Assembly (NCBI GenBank): GCA_012932295.1
Contig: JAAONU010000013.1
Location: 9,078,821 to 9,142,820 of the forward strand
From: Cyclina sinensis
Lineage: Eukaryota > Mollusca > Bivalvia > Venerida > Veneridae
Direction: 5' to 3'
Length of the DNA: 64,000 bases
Part shown: positions 63,701 to 64,000 of the stretch, piece by piece
How the letters are laid out: the number at the start of each line of letters is the position of its first letter
How positions within the stretch are numbered: position 1 is the first letter of the stretch
Made by a program: the position numbers and the translations under genes
Notes under the pieces: generated by a model
The model's input: the letters and a program-made list of their open reading frames with translations, nothing else
Databases searched by the model: none
Told to the model about the DNA's origin: nothing

Positions 63701-64000
63701 GATATATATTTTCGTTGAAATTTAACAACGAGTTGTATATATGAAGATGGTTTAGAAGAAATTTGTTATTTTTCTAGTTCTTTCTTTATATTTTTAGTTT
63801 GTTAAAAATTTATATGTTGATTATATATTCATCTCAAAACATAAATTGTATTTTGTAAAATAAGGCAGTGTTTTTATATTGAAGTAAGAAAATTCAAGGC
63901 AAAGGATATCAACTCCTTTACAAAATAAGAATATAATAATCAAACAAAAGCTTAGCGGTTCCTCACACTGTGTAGAATCAATATCATCTAAAATTCATTT
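60800..64000 (+). repeat. long repeat unit, copy 2 (~3.2 kb, reaches the window edge)
   Basis: Direct-orientation partner of 52640-55822, offset about 8.2 kb. Relative to copy 1 it has about 410 extra bases at 61576-61985 (one to two more composite-family monomers with a GGTGGACGGCGGACGTCG tail) and about 150 extra at 62405-62550. It lacks the AAT-containing insert and has a shorter 40-bp array. The 114-codon frame at 61654-61998 lies in repeat sequence and is not a gene. Confidence 0.88.

Overview
This is an A+T-rich, repeat-laden stretch of an animal nuclear genome, most likely a marine bivalve mollusc. The evidence is a metazoan Shaker-type potassium channel gene without introns, a decayed pogo/Tigger-like DNA transposon, and many degenerate interspersed repeats of a style I associate with bivalve genomes. 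These include elements opening with 'ATCGCTCACCTGAGTAC', ~165-bp internally tandem elements ending in a G/C-rich 'TATGCCCCCACC' hairpin, and 'GACGGACGG' tails. No bacterial operon, phage or CRISPR structure is present. The species cannot be fixed from the window alone.

Layout. 1-13.1 kb is non-coding apart from a 31-bp palindrome-containing tandem array (951-1165), SINE-like fragments, an old dispersed repeat (8045-8310), a TA microsatellite (9613-9655) and one possible first exon of a secreted protein (9493-9559). 13.1-15.17 kb is a large minisatellite (36/45-bp unit) that happens to be open on both strands. 15.65-15.83 kb is an 80-bp-arm hairpin. 17.4-27.2 kb is dominated by degenerate repeats, with two tRNA-like heads (18.5-18.9 kb), a composite element (20.0-21.66 kb), a 25-bp satellite with a 174-bp higher-order period (23.1-23.5 kb) and a 204-bp tandem duplication (24.3-24.7 kb). 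27.56-29.78 kb is a complete but inactivated pogo/Tigger-like transposon flanked by TA. 30.8-31.1 kb is a 27-bp array, and 33.8-34.7 kb is a ~160-bp monomer element with a terminal hairpin.

The one convincing intact protein gene is at 39389-40768 on the + strand: a 459-residue Shaker/Kv1-like voltage-gated K+ channel in a single exon. It has a T1 domain, S1-S6, a TVGYGD filter and a PVP hinge. Its S4 is one three-residue charge repeat shorter than Drosophila Shaker, its extreme N-terminus resembles an inactivation ball, and it has almost no cytoplasmic C-terminus.

40.8-64 kb is intergenic. It carries a 58-bp x 13 array (46.4-47.15 kb), a foldback element (50.3-50.5 kb), and a ~3.1-kb repeat unit present twice in direct orientation (52.64-55.82 and 60.80-64.00 kb) with diverged relatives in between. 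Genes do not form a pathway here; the window is one channel gene in a sea of mobile and tandem repeats. All alignments were made by eye, so identities are approximate.
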